Origin: Clitopilus passeckerianus
Lineage: Eukaryota > Basidiomycota > Agaricomycetes > Agaricales > Entolomataceae
NCBI GenBank assembly: GCA_944990035.1
Contig: CALYLX010000023.1
Location: forward strand, 62,001 to 126,000
Reading direction: 5' to 3'
Length of the DNA stretch: 64,000 nt
A program made the position numbers and the translations under genes. Shown piece after piece: positions 1-11,966 of the stretch. The notes under the pieces were generated by a model, which had not been told where the DNA came from, did not search any database, and saw nothing but the letters and a program-made list of their open reading frames with translations. How positions within the stretch are numbered: position 1 is the first letter of the stretch; each line of letters opens with the position of its first letter.

Positions 1-1407
1 TCCACGATCCCACCAAACACTGCTTCCTGCCCCAAGAAGTCCAACTTCCTCAGCCCGTCACCTAACCGTCCTCCGGGAACGCCGTGCGCTCTTGAGCGGT
101 TGAAGTGGTAGCTTTTGCCAACGGCTGCTTGCATTGCTGAATTGAGGGACTTAAATTCTCCGCCGGGTGTGATCTTGGACATTTCATCCCCGATTCTTTC
201 GATGATGTCCCCGCAAGTGACGCCTTCGTCTGGGTTGCTCGCTACGACCTCGATTGTCCATGGGAAGGTTTTTGAAAGGATCCTGATCCTGTCCACCCGT
301 GGCCAAGTCGCTGGCTCGCTACGACCTTTTGACCATGATACATGTGTAGGGTCCGTGGATCTTTGACAGTGACTTGCAGGGAAGAGCATAGACCACTTCA
401 AGTGTGGCCGGTCCGCGTCTGGTCCGCTTTCAGGCACGGGTTCAATGAGGGGATTGAGCTGGAGCTTGGAGATGAGGAAAGGTAGGACGGTATTGTCAAG
501 TACAGGGCCGTCTGCAGATACCTGCATGAGCACCCATGATTCAAGCAGTAATCGAGGTAAACTTACAATGAGGACCAGCCATAAACTTTCCCATCCGATC
601 TCCTTCATAAATTGTAGGAATCGGGATAGGGTTGAAGGCCTGTGGCGGGGGCCCGGGAGGTAACTGTGTATGGGGCGGAGGCGGGCCAGTCATCGGGCCC
701 CCAGGCCAACCTCCAGGCATCATCATCCCTGCAGATGGAGGACCGAAAGACATGTTGGGTTGCTGCCATGGCGTACCATACATCCCGCCACCACCATATG
801 GCCCAGCACTGTAAGGTTGATTGAAGGGTACATAACCAGCTGGTCCTGGAGGTGGTCCCCAGCCGTACCCAGCTGGTGCCGATGGTGGTCCGCCATAGTA
901 TGCTCCTGGCAGAGGAGGCTGGTGCGGGTTGTAGGGAGTCCCGCCACTCATATGTGGTGGGGGAATCACAGGACCAGAATTAGCTGCAGGTGGAGGTGGA
1001 ATGACCGGTGCACTGGGAGGCCCAGGCGTTCCAGGCGGCGGCCTGTTGTTGAAAGCCGATGGTGAATCTGGGTAGCCAGTATAATCGGAAGAGAGACCAT
1101 TGGGCAGAAAGTAAGGGGATCTACCCCCGGGAGCTGGAGGAATGACAGGTGGGGCGGTAGGTTGGTAGTTCCCTGGGATATACATAGTAGGCCCTGACAT
1201 GGGAGTCATGTGTGGCGGCGGTGGCCCGTAAGGTGTACTGTGCGGCCAAGAGGGATATGCAGCTGCGTGCTGAGCCGTTGCAGCCCACGGAGGTAATTGT
1301 TCATTGGGCTGATGCGTAGGTAGTTGAGGAGGACCATTACGGGTGTTTGGCTGAGGAGAGGCCGGCAGAGGGGCCATTGGAGGGATGAATGGTGTTGCAT
1401 CCGACAT
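1..1407 (-). CDS. Proline/glycine-rich protein with C-terminal DUF6699 domain (3' end runs off the window)
   Basis: I read two exons. Exon 1 is 567-1407, with a GTAAGT donor at 566-561. Exon 2 starts at 511 and continues past position 1. Joining at the AG just before 511 (phase 1) gives a YGPVL junction and keeps the frame open to the window edge; the alternative AG at 522-523 gives an early stop. The N-terminal ~280 residues are low-complexity Pro/Gly/Tyr, rich in PPP and GPP runs. The second exon has the DUF6699 pattern: LNPLIE near its start, an ATWPRV...IRILS strand, PW-x-I-x-V, and GVTCGDIIERI. DUF6699 is common in Agaricomycetes and has no known biochemical role. It is followed on the same strand by a second DUF6699 gene. 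Family assignment is fairly secure; function is unknown. Confidence 0.82.
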
Positions 1408-2447
1408 GGTATAGATTCTTTATACGAGGATTGGGTATGATGCTGATGGATATCCGCGGGTAGTTGCCCAAAGGAGCTGGAAGGCGGGGCGGGATGCATG
1501 TTCAAGCATGCTCGGACGAGAGTCAAGATCAGGCAACTCACCGATTGTCAGTATGACTCTTGCACCACGCTGATTGGTAGTTCTGCTGCCGGAACTATGT
1601 CTTGTGCAGTGGTGTATTCGTCGGAATCGGATGGTATCTGAACTTCAGACTGCGATTCAGCAAATGCAAAGCAGAGCCCAGCATCAAGAATCTCACCAAA
1701 AGTCAAGTGTGGGGAGAGTCCCAGCTCTAGCTTCAGCAAAGTCGACACTGCAAGCTGAGCTTTGTCCCAATTTTAGTCGTTATAGTCGTTAAACCCCAGA
1801 TCCTGTAAGCCCTCAAGATGGCCGTCCACAAGAGAGAGCCAGAGAGAGAAGGGTATACACGCTAGGTCGCGTTGATGGTGGACAGATTTGAGTATTGCTG
1901 ACTGGGTTGCGGGTTTACCGGAACGGGATTATCTGATCTCGGTTTTTCATGCCAGTGATTGCTATTGGTCAAGCAGTGACATCTGTGGGCGAGCAAGCGG
2001 GCAATGGCAGTAGCTACGTACCAAAGGCTGCGCAGTGGATTATACCAAATGACCGTAGTGTATGCCGGATGTCATGTTTACCGGACTAGAACAGCTCAAG
2101 ACGGAGTAGCTGTGCTCATTTGAACAGCAGCAGACGCATCCTGGTCGTTCGCCGAGGGACTTCATCATCATCCACCACGTTTTCGCCTCGTGTTGAGGCG
2201 TCATACGTATGGTAGAACGCTGAAAATTTTATTGTTGAGCGCCCACAAAAACCCCTGGATGTGATTTCAAGGTCGAAAGAGGAAGCACCTGGATTAGTGC
2301 CGTCCGGTATAGGTTGTGTGGATCGCCGAGAAAGTACAGCATGAGAATGGTATATTGAAGAAATAATTGAGTAGATGTAACGAGAAAACAAATTAAGCAA
2401 TTGCATGGAATCCACAAATACGAAAACAAGGAAGAAACGCGACGCAT
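1408..2447. other. Intergenic, no gene seen
   Basis: This stretch separates the two minus-strand DUF6699 genes. It should hold the promoter of the first gene and the 3' UTR of the second. Short open frames here (for example on minus at 2116-2451) show no recognisable protein pattern. Confidence 0.5.
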
Positions 2448-3559
2448 TCAACCCGTCAACTCCATAACAAAGACATTCGGGGCGCAGAAGCCCAGTTTCT
2501 CTTTCGCATACTTATCGTCCTTCCTCAGATGATCAAACTGGTTCCTCTCTCGTAACCAATCTGCAACAGCCAAGCCAATTAGCTCGCGCTTCGCAAAGAA
2601 TTCAGAACATCAACACTCACCGACTCTTCTGGGCCTGCCCTGAGAAGGCGCAGGTGTATAGAAAGCTGCGCCATAGCCGCCCTGCTGTTGGTAGTTGATA
2701 TTATGCACCATTACTCTCCTGATATGCTCCTGCACACGACCAGGCAATGATGTGAATTCAGGATCGGTGACTTGGTTTTCGGTGTAGCTGTTCAAAACAG
2801 CAGTTCAATTCAAGCTTTCTCGTGAGATTTGCAGCATGATGGGACATACTCTTTCCAAATGGTTGTCAGCACGTCATTCGATGTGACGCCTCGGTCATTC
2901 CTGACCACAGTCACCCAAGGACTGAGCTTGGTGATGATATAGAGCTGGCTAACGCGAGGGAAGGTCGCAGGTTCGTCCTTTGCAGTAAAGTGCGTTGCTC
3001 TGTCTCGTGTATCTTGGTTGAACCCACCCATATTGCCTATAAGCACAAACACGAAAGTCAGCACTTCCCCGTGACATACAAGACGAGGAGGAACACACCA
3101 GAGTTGATGTCAAATACGAGCGTAAAGTTTGACGCTGTGCCAGCCAAGATCGGGTTAATCTCCAGCTCCGCCTTCAGCAGATACAGGTCTGTTTGTGAGA
3201 GCACAGGTCCGTCTGGGACGAGAAGTGTCAGTTCCCAAGAAGACCCCGCCACAATAGCTGTTCAGCGCGGACTCACAAGCAGATCCTGCAGCCCACTTTC
3301 CACCTTTGACTTGATCGCTCATTCTCTTTCCTTGTTGTCTCTGAGTTCTGTTCCGTACAGGTGGTTCTGCCCAAGTCAATGTTGGTAGTGGTGGCCGAGT
3401 TCTAGTTGAGTAATATCCAGGCGTATATCGGCGAGCCCAGTATTCCGTCCAAGGCCCCTGCTCGTCGAAGTCTGCCTGTTCTTCTACCCTATTCCTCCCA
3501 GGTATAAGGCTCTGAAGAAAACGAGGAAGTGGGAAACGAGATTGTCGTCCGAGAGACAC
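2448..3559 (-). CDS. DUF6699 domain protein
   Basis: Five exons can be read with good GT-AG sites: 3277-3559, 3099-3212, 2850-3036, 2621-2787 and 2448-2560. The frame stays open through all joins and ends ...VFVMELTG and stop. After a basic, Tyr/Arg-rich N-terminus the DUF6699 core follows: YGPVLSQTDLYLL, LEINPILAG, a PATFPRV...YIITKLSPWVTV stretch and GVTSNDVL. The exon 1/exon 2 join has the same phase and the same YGPVL junction as the neighbouring DUF6699 gene, so the two probably share an ancestor, although their N-termini are unrelated. DUF6699 proteins have no assigned activity. The domain call is confident; exact splice points are from eye only. Confidence 0.82.
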
Positions 3560-4181
3560 CTAAGGAACCGACGGTTATATAGTGACAGTCGGGGAAAGAG
3601 TGAGCTATGATGAGTCGAATTTGATCGAACCCGGCCTTGGGACCTACGATGGATAATCTAATCGGGGTCCAGCACGGAACCCTTGCCCAATGGAAATCTT
3701 TGGAAATCTTTTGTTATTACGGTACTGTGTGTCCGGATGACGGCAGCACACGAGGCGATTGTGTATAAAGCTGTGGAAGACAGGCAGGAGGTGGCATGGG
3801 CGCGGTTGTGATTGACATAGCCCTTTTATATTGCGGCGAGTGTGGGCGAGATATCTAATAGCCTTGCAGATACAGGCACTCGCCGAAAATGATGGTCATG
3901 GGATAAATGCGAGATTGATATAAAGTAACATCCTTATTTTATTATACAATGCTATTTGTTCAGTATACAACATGGCAAGCCGCCGAAGAAGTCCGTGTAT
4001 GCGAAGGTGAGGGCATGAATGGTTTCATATGGTACAGAATTTTGTCGAATAACGAGTGGTGTAAAGTAGAGTCCAGGCCTTGGGTCCAATGAAGTGTAAG
4101 AAGTATCCATGCAGCTGTACAAGTGAATCTAAATAGGAGGTATAGTCAGTAAATTGAAGCAAGCCTGAAGATTGAGAGGAA

Positions 4182-4250
4182 TCAGAAAAAAAGGCAATAT
4201 AATATTTTCTCCACAAAGAAGCAGAACAGGTCTGAATACAATTCATCCTT
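4182..4250. repeat. Degenerate direct repeat, copy 1
   Basis: This copy pairs with 4402-4476. Both contain AAAAAGGCAATATA and, about 30-45 bases later, CAGAACAGGTCTGAA followed by an ATCC. The copies are in the same orientation, roughly 225 bases apart. Confidence 0.55.
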
Positions 4251-4401
4251 GAACCACCAAGGAAAGGTGGTGTCAAAAGAAAGAGATGCTCACCATGAGA
4301 AAAGTAATGCTTGCAAGGGAGAAAAGCAGAAATCATATGTGAATAGCAGAATACTAGAAACAATTGTGGGTTAGAGGTTGTCCAATTGCATAATTGACAG
4401 T

Positions 4402-4476
4402 ATCAAAATCAGATAAAAAGGCAATATAGAGTTGTCCTCTATCCCCGTGAAGGGGTCAGAACAGGTCTGAAATGTG
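4402..4476. repeat. Degenerate direct repeat, copy 2
   Basis: Second copy of the element at 4182-4250, sharing the two anchor strings given there and a leading ATCAGA. It lies just downstream of the calcipressin stop on the minus strand. Confidence 0.55.
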
Positions 4477-4565
4477 TATCATCCCGTGGGTCGGAGGGTA
4501 AGGGGGAATTGAAGCCAACAGACAAGATACTCACCGATTAGTGGAAGAAAGGGGGAGAGAGCAGA

Positions 4566-5474
4566 TTATGCGACCATGGCCTGCATGGGGGGCATGGCGG
4601 TGGGCAAAATCTTCCACCTATCCCGAGATGGCATGGTCTCGCCGTACACCCACTCATCTTCCCTCTCGAGATAGTCAACAGCATCGTCCACGTCCTCGAC
4701 ACAGACTCGTACACCCTCTTCACCGTCTTCGGGCTCCAGCAGAACTTCTATTCTGCCCTCAGATCCAGAGCTACTGCTACTGCCACGCCTTCGCTTCTCA
4801 GTGAGCTGAAGCTTCCTGAGCGCATCCATGAGATCGTCTGCAAGAGGGGTAGCATTGGGAGGATCCTCGCGTATTTGTTCCCAGCCGACTGGAGGTGACC
4901 CAGGAGGTGAGATGAGGAAGTTTTTATCAGTGGCGGGAGGACGCAGGTAATTGGCCTCTGGAACCGTGTATGGAGTATTCTCAGCAGGCAGAAGGGGATT
5001 CGGGTCTGCTCGGTATACGCGGAGCGTCACTGGCTCATTGGAGCGATGTCTGCAATATTGATTAGAGGTATGTAGGGATGAGAAGAAAGAAACAACTTAC
5101 GAATGACCATCAGCCTCCGCTCTCGAGAGGTTCTCGAGGATAATAGGATCGCTTTCAAGCTTTGCCAGCTCAGCATGTTCCTCTTGGTAGTAAACTACCA
5201 TGATTCGACCACCAAAACCTGGCAAAGGTATCCACCTATTGATCTCCCCATAGCTCTCAAAATGGGCTTTGAGCACGTCAAGTATTAGTGGGTGAAAGAA
5301 CGCCTTCGGCAATGAAGTTATCGCAATAGTGTTCGTCCTTTCACCACTTGACTGAGGTTGGTCCACAGACATAGATGTGTCCGTCGTTGGAGAGCTCGCC
5401 GCATTGCTCCTAAACCGCGTCGGCGAAGGCGACCTCGAGCGCGATGATGGTAGTGAAATTGAGAATCCGTTCAT
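4566..5474 (-). CDS. rcn1: Calcipressin (regulator of calcineurin)
   Basis: Two exons: 5101-5474 and 4566-5049, split by a GTAAGT...CAG intron of 51 nt. The protein (~285 residues) starts with a Ser/Arg/Pro-rich stretch. An RRM-like segment follows: TNTIAITSLPKAFF, a LKAHFESYGEI helix and GGRIMVVYY. The central diagnostic calcipressin motif is NFLISPPGSPPVGWEQ, the Ser/Pro docking and phosphorylation loop that binds calcineurin. The C-terminus holds an acidic stretch (ELLEPEDGEEGVRVCVEDVDD-like). The family binds the calcineurin catalytic subunit and tunes Ca2+ signalling in the cytosol. The start was chosen as the first ATG of the open frame with the family-like N-terminus. Confident. Confidence 0.9.
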
Positions 5475-6547
5475 GTTGGATAATGGCAGGAATGCAGGGA
5501 GATGGCGTTCTGAATTTGCACCATGGTCGCAATCTGTCGATTCTTTAAAAAAAGAACGTTCGTAGGCTTATGTAACCTATAGCTGTGTTGTTTGTTCCTT
5601 GTTTGGCCCCGCCAATCCAACTGCGGCGGGCTCGGCAGTTCCGTTTTGGACAGCAGCCCAATGTCGTTTTGCACAGACTCATGCGTTTGAGGCTGCTATT
5701 CAGCCGGAATCGTGACATCGGACGTGAATAGACACTGGAATACCATTGTGGTTTGTCATTTGAGTCACGTTGGCCTGGCCTGAAGGTCATCGCTGTAGCA
5801 ACGCACAATGGCTTGGGCACTTCTATCAATGTCGACTTGGGGACAAGCCGAAGAGGCAGATTAGTTCATTGTCTCTCTTTTGATCATGCATGGGTTATTC
5901 TTGGCGATTGAGCCTTCAATCACCGGGAAAATCTAGGTCCTTCAGATAATTGCCATGTCTTTCATGTCTTTTGAAAGGCACTTCATGGTCACAGTGTCCT
6001 GAGAATTGCCTCAATCCAACGGCATACTATTCCTTGAACTTGAAGCATGGCCCCTCGAAGTCGTGTGACACTCGGAGGCCGAGAAAAAATTGGAGCCTAA
6101 TTTTATATTCAAACCTGTGCAGGCTTTCTCTTGGTTCATCACGACTCTACATTTCCCTGGTCTGCAGACCAACTGGTGTGCTGTTTGCGCAGATATGCTT
6201 ATAGAGCGAGTCACGGGGATTTACGCCATTCCCTGTCCGCAGACTAGGGCTGGAATAGTGAAACGAGTCAGGTTATGCGAGTAAACGCGTACAATGCACA
6301 GGTATGCCGCAAGCTCAATTACAATCTCGTCCCTACGGCCGATCAGTTAGGATAATAGCCCGCTTGAACGGAACTGAGGCTAGGCTGTTAGTGTTGAAGT
6401 AGAAAGTTACTGATATTCAGAGCTTTTAGGTATGCAAAACGAGGATACAATCTCCCATCATTCTCTGGTGTACTTTTGAAACTTTCATAGCCCACATGGT
6501 TTCCACGCAATTACAGCTCCTCATTGAAACGAACCTATAGAAGACCA
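5475..6547. other. Intergenic, no gene seen
   Basis: This stretch lies between calcipressin and the first NACHT gene. The small open frames on both strands around 5950-6290 overlap each other and show no conserved pattern. Confidence 0.5.
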
Positions 6548-8438
6548 TTACAAGTGTTGTCGACAGCCTTTCGTACAAAACCTGCTACGTGCAACCAGGT
6601 GCAAATGCAACGAAAAGCGTTCCAGATTATTCAAAGTCCTCCGTAAAGGGGATTGCTTCAGCGATTTATCGCACTTCTACCATTCAAATCAACAAAGGCA
6701 GGGAGAGAGCGTCTAAGCAGAAACATACCTGAAGATATTTCAAGATGTTGTACCTTGTTGAACAGTCATGCAGGGAACTATAGACGGATTTCCTCGTCCC
6801 GCAGCCCAAGGGACATAATTCCGCGCAAGGATCGTGACACGAACCAGAGAAAAACTCTCGATTCCTCGTCGTCAAACCAGCCTGTAAGGCGTTTCTCAGA
6901 TTCTCTATCGGAGACGCACTCCAGAGCAGCCTACAGAACTCGGATTCTAGCCTGTCGGGTGCCATGAGAGTAGGGGCTGAATATTCCGGGTTAATTGCTT
7001 TCAAGCTGAGATGCTTGAAAAGGCAACATGCAATACGCGCATTCGCCTCCTCTTTCCCCAGGAAGCAAAATGAGCGACGAGGATCCGCTAGGAAGTCACC
7101 AAAAGAGGCATGGAAAAGCCGGACGGGGGAACGCGAATACTGTTCTGGTGGGGGGACGCTGATGAGAGAATGAAGGTCCAATAAATGCATGTAGATATTC
7201 CCATGGTCGAGGAATAGAATCTTCTCTAGCATTGCTGGTGATAGCCCGGGGCCGATGGTATCTGTTTCCCGTAAAAGCGTGGATATGCGTTGGCCATGAA
7301 GCAGGCAGGCAAAGATGTCCATGACGATGGGCATTGAAGCCTCGCAGACAGAGGAAAGGATGTGGTTGTATAGGGCGTCGAGATCTGCATATGGGGTGTC
7401 GCTGCCTGGGTTCTTAAGCCCTAAGATAACTTGAAGGGAGCGTCGGGGGTCGCTGCGCAGAGAGCCTATGTATTTGGCGACGGTGGATGCATATATGAAT
7501 TGGCCAGAGGATTTCTTCACGAGGGTAGAAATTGCGTCCTCCGGGGGCCAGTTGGGATCGCCAATCAGCAACCGTCTATGGCGAATTTCTTCAAATTTGC
7601 AGCGAAGAAATAAACCAATATCGGCATCTGGATTGAACTTGTCATCGAGTTCGACATGTGCTACGAGCCCGTGCGGAATTTCACTAAAGGCTTCGCGAAT
7701 CTGGACCTCAGGTCGACTTGCGACGAGCAGAACGAGTGGGATCTTTGAGGACTGCAATGCTGATGCGAATACCGAAAGGATCTCCGACTGGGCGTTGGCT
7801 GCCCCACATTCGTCAAGCCCGTCGATGATGATAACATTCGGGTGGAGGCCGGTGTCGCTCGCAGCGCTCAGTATGCCAACGATGAGGGTGTGTAGTTGAA
7901 GCTCCAGTGATTTTTGGAAAATCAGTGGGTCTTGCATTATGATGCTCTCAATTTGGAAGCGGAACCCGGGGAAGGATCCGAGCATTTGGTAGATGATGGT
8001 GGGGATGAGGAAGTCCTTGACGTTGCGACGTGGAATGTTACGGGAGAAGAAGAAACTCGCTGCAAGTTTTCCTTCCCGAAACCAATGGTCTGCTAGGCTT
8101 TGGGCAATAGCAGATTTTCCGGCGCCTGCGGGTCCATACAACCACAGAATTGAGCATCTGTTCGGAACCATCCCACTGGCGTCGGCCCATGATGAAATCA
8201 TGCCCAGGACCGCAATGCGCGTATCTGGGTGACACTTCGGCGCGTCGAATCGCTCGCTGGAGTTGTGCAGGGCTCCTGGGACTGTATATCTCTCCAGTAT
8301 CGTCATCCAACCTGCTAAAGTCGTGAGTCGGATTATAGTACCCGCTCAACCTGAAAACGTACCATTATTCGATGCAGCTGACTCCGTGAAGGAGCAATTG
8401 CTGATCACAATGTCACTTGCTTTCTCGAAGAATGGCAT
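6548..8438 (-). CDS. NACHT NTPase (NLR-like, group A), gene 1
   Basis: Three exons: 8363-8438, 6730-8314 and 6548-6676. Exon 1 encodes a 25-residue N-terminus (start MPFFEKASDIVIS). The core opens with PGALHNSSERFDAPKCHP, then Walker A GPAGAGKSAIAQS, Walker B VIIIDGLDEC, the sensor-like LLVASRPEVQ, an SGQFIYASTV segment and a RLFHASFGDFLADP block, all typical of Agaricomycete NACHT proteins of the nephrocystin-3-like group. A GTATGT donor after KYLQ joins a last exon starting KCDK and ending with FCTKGC. No WD40, TPR or ankyrin repeats follow the core. STAND NTPases of this type switch between ADP- and ATP-bound states in fungal non-self recognition; the role of this gene is inferred. It is tandem with the next gene, same strand and group. 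Confidence 0.87.
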
Positions 8439-9299
8439 TGTAGGGCAGAGAAAGGTGGATGAATGGGAATCTTCAACGTAATGGATTTATGAACCGTTGA
8501 ACCCTGACATTTTGGGTGCCAAGAGTACACGGCATTTTCAGGGTTATTGTGCATGAGCACATTATAACCTATGCGACACCGATCGCTGCAGAAAATGGAG
8601 GCTGAGTGAAAGGCACGCCCTGACTCATAGAACGGCTACCCGAGGCATCCCATATGGCCAGTGACCGTCGAAGGGGAGTAGAAGCATAGATAGCCACTGG
8701 GGGGTTTTCTTGGGACACAGCCGCGCCAAATTATTTTGCCTAGTTTTGGAGCCCTGTTGTCACCAAGCAGGGCAGTTCAAAGGAACAACCATGCAAAATG
8801 TAGCGCGATGCAGATGGAGTAGTACAGTAACTCAAGTCGATCTGATAATCGCCATCAGTTGCTCCAAAAATGAGGGACAAGGCCAACCGTACGGCATCAC
8901 AACGGGTGTACGGTGGCGGAGGGCCGACGTGAGGTTCTTAATATTGAAGGGCGCTGTCCGTGTCCTTCTACAGGTCCTATCCCATATATCGAGAAAGTAG
9001 CCGCTGCCAAACCCTGGGTCTGCTGCAAATATAAGGAAAGGACTGGAAATATCGCTACTCAAGCATCTGACCTAATGCGCACCACTTGGCGTCGTGGTAA
9101 AAGGGCTTTCGCCACCCATCAGTGGCTGACCGAGGTCTTGTCAAATTTGTGCGAAGCACAGGTGGCTAACATTCCTCGATCACAAAGGTGAGCTGGTGTC
9201 GCAATTGAAGTGCGTTCGGTCTCCAGTGAAGCCCCGCTCACAGCCGTCGCGGTATCGCAGGACTCCAAGAAAGTCAGGCTACATGCAGTCCGCTAGCTG
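8439..9299. other. Intergenic between two NACHT genes
   Basis: No gene recognised. Overlapping short frames at 8710-9190 on both strands have no family pattern. The stretch must hold the promoter of gene 1 and the 3' UTR of gene 2. Confidence 0.45.
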
Positions 9300-11246
9300 T
9301 CAGCGCAGATGACGACTGCATGCGAGGCTTTTGCAAGATAGCGAGGAGGAAATAACCTCCAGATGGAAAGGCAAGAGTTTCGCGTTGGTTGCGAGTCGTT
9401 GAAAGACCGATGGTTCTGCTTCCTTATTGCACCTCTGAAAATTTAGAGGAACTTCGTTAACGATCCAAGCGTGAGATATCGAGCAATTGATAAAAGTACC
9501 TTGATATACAACAAAATCTCCCTCTTGAGATCACAGTCCCCAAGAAACTTGAACAGTGGCTCCCTCGGTTTCGTCTGACTCAGTCCAACCTCCTTCAAAT
9601 ATCGACAGTAGTCTTCATCATCCTTGTCCATGGCGACTTCGAGGCCGATCCTCAAGCTATCATTGACGTTCGAGGACCGAAGGTAGTCACAAATAAGTTG
9701 CTCCAGATCCCGCCAATATGACCATCCTCTGCTTGGTGTTGTCCTCATAATGTCAACAGAGGACATTCCGGCCAAGATGTGCTTGAGCAGACGGCTCGTT
9801 ATCCTCGTGCTTGCTTCTCCCCTTCCAAGGAAGAACTGCTTTGCCCTCACAGGATCGGCAAGGAAATCACCGAACGAGGCGTGAAAGAAGCGAACGAACT
9901 TTCCCTGGCCTTTGGCACGATTGGAGGGTGGGGGAATATACAGGATCGAATGGAGGTCCATGAGATGTCGATATACCTCTGGGGCATCCATGTAGAGGAC
10001 TTGCGTAAGCATAGTCACCGTAACACCAGACGTGCACTTCCAGCTCCAAATATCGTGCATATTGGTGGTCAAAACCGCAAACACGTCCATTACGGATTCA
10101 CATGATGCATCCGCGATGGAGGAAAGGATGAAGGTGTATAATGCATCAAGCTGTGCGTACGGGACATCTTGACCAACACCTTTGATGCCCTGAACAACCT
10201 CCAGGCATCGTCGAGGATCGCTATGTGGTCGTTCGAGATATTTGACGACCGTGGAGGCGTAGATAAACTGCCCCGAGGCCTTCCGGATGATATCTTGAAT
10301 GGCTTGTTCTGGAGGCCAAGATACATCAAGTATCATGTGGTTGATCCTCACTTCATCGAACTTGCACCGGAGGAAAAGTTCAATATCAGCGTTGGGGTTG
10401 AATTGGTCGTCGAGAACGAGAGTGGATGTGAGCTGGTTGAGCTCAGGGCGGTTGAAAGCACGGCGGATATCGTGCTCAGATCTGCTAGTGATGAAGACGA
10501 TAACGGGGATGTTGCGCAGCCGGAGGAGTGATACAAGGAGGGATAAAATCTCTTCCTGGGCACTATGACCAGAACATTCATCCAGGCCATCCAGAAGAAG
10601 GACCTTGAGAGGTTGTGAAGTTGGTCCTGGAAATGCAGCATTCAGGGGCCGAATGACAAGTTCCTCCATCTGCGCCTGCAAGGTCTTGGAGAATATGAGA
10701 GGATCATCCTCTATGGCCTGCTCCATATCAAACTGAATCCCGTGAAAGGCTTGGTATAGTTGGTACGCGACCGTCGCGATGACTAGAGCCTTCTCATTGC
10801 GGTTGATGGCGTTACGGGAGAAGTAGAAGCTCGCGGCGAGTCTTCCCTCTTTATCCCACCGTTCTGCCAGTGTTTGGGCGATGGCGGACTTGCCTGCTCC
10901 CGCAGGTCCAGAGAGCCACATAATTGGAGTAGCACCAATACCACTGTCCTGCTTTGTATGTGCCCAGTTGTTAATTCTATCAAGAACAGCGATCCGCGTA
11001 TTGGGGTGACATTTGGGAGGATCAAAACGTTCGCCAGAATTGTATAGTGCACTAGAAGCGGCGTGTTTGCTCAGGATCTTGAGCCCTTCTGAGGTCGAGA
11101 TCAGTTTCTCCATAGAACTGATAGGATAGGGAATACATACTTCGTTTAGCTCCATGCACATGGTGTTCATGATAATTCACGGCTTCAATAAACCTCCCAT
11201 TATTGATTGTAAGGACGGTCTTCTCGTCAATAGTGGACAAGGACAT
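9300..11246 (-). CDS. NACHT NTPase (NLR-like, group A), gene 2
   Basis: Three exons: 11141-11246, 9501-11088 (donor just below 9501) and 9300-9434. Exon 1 encodes MSLSTIDEKTVLTINNG then RFIEAVNYHEHH, which resembles the first exon of the 24.8-kb gene (RFIHSVNYHEN). The core has SSALYNSGERFDPPKCHP, Walker A GPAGAGKSAIAQT, Walker B VLLLDGLDEC, FITSRSEHD, SGQFIYASTV and FFHASFGDFLADP. The last exon starts RCNKE and ends CKSLACSRHLR, closely matching the 24.8-kb gene (CTSSHCSRHH). The intron before it has an in-frame stop, so unspliced transcripts would end early. It is tandem with gene 1 and reads the same way. Assigned as an NLR-like ATPase without C-terminal repeats; its trigger and partner are unknown. 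Confidence 0.88.
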
Positions 11247-11392
11247 GGCCTAAGATACCACTCTCGAGAGCTGTAGAGCGCATCTGGATTGAATGGGACC
11301 ACAGATTCCTGGCAAACGGCATCATATATAGCCTCTAGAGAAGCACTGGACGGCGACATTGCCCGGTACAACGAGGTCCATTTGACACAGCT

Positions 11393-11800
11393 TCAAGCCT
11401 TCAACACGGGGAATACAGTGACGCGGTCGTGTTGCGTCTGTTGGTGAGCGCCAATCATTGGTGCTGAACTCGTAGTGAAGGCATGTTCCATCATCACGTT
11501 GTATGCTTCTGCGTTGTCATCGGAGGCTTCGTCAACGTCAATACCATGGCCAAGGTTGCAAAAGATAGTGCCGGCATTGTCCGGTCCGTATTTCACACGC
11601 GTTCTTCCCCCGGCGCGGCGATTCTGGAGATTGTTCGCCCAGGCAGCGCTTGGAATATTATTTGAGTTCATGCTCCTTGCATACAAAACTGGCCAGGGAT
11701 GAGTAGCTTTGTGAGTCACAAAAAGCGAGATCGGCCTGTCGAAAGGGAAAAATAAAGGACCGTATGCGCAGCCAGGGAACCATTGGCAAGGCATTAGCAT
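11393..11800 (-). CDS. Unrecognised open frame, 135 codons (doubtful gene)
   Basis: A single open frame between NACHT gene 2 and the CCDC124-like gene. The composition looks protein-like (PWPVLYARSMNSNNIP, TIFCNLGHGIDVDEASDD), but I recognise no family and see no signal peptide or membrane segment. It may be the last exon of a longer gene or a chance frame. Low confidence. Confidence 0.3.
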   Translation of the reverse strand: MLMPCQWFPGCAYGPLFFPFDRPISLFVTHKATHPWPVLYARSMNSNNIPSAAWANNLQNRRAGGRTRVKYGPDNAGTIFCNLGHGIDVDEASDDNAEAYNVMMEHAFTTSSAPMIGAHQQTQHDRVTVFPVLKA

Positions 11801-11966
11801 CGTGACCTCTCCTCCGACTAGAGAACAAGATAATTGTTAAGAATGAATAGAAAAACAGAATATCTATATCGTAAAGAGAGATTGATCGCTGTCGTCGAAG
11901 GCAGCTTAGCAGAGCCGATTAGGTAGATACATCTTTCGACGACCAGGTTGCCAAAGCGTTATGGGA

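Larger units (their letters stand above)
3560..4565. other. Intergenic / 3' region of the calcipressin gene
   Basis: No convincing gene. The right part (about 4180-4565) probably belongs to the 3' UTR of the minus-strand calcipressin gene. It contains a degenerate direct duplication, listed separately. On the minus strand a GTGAGT follows shortly after the calcipressin stop, so an intron in the 3' UTR is possible. Confidence 0.4.
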
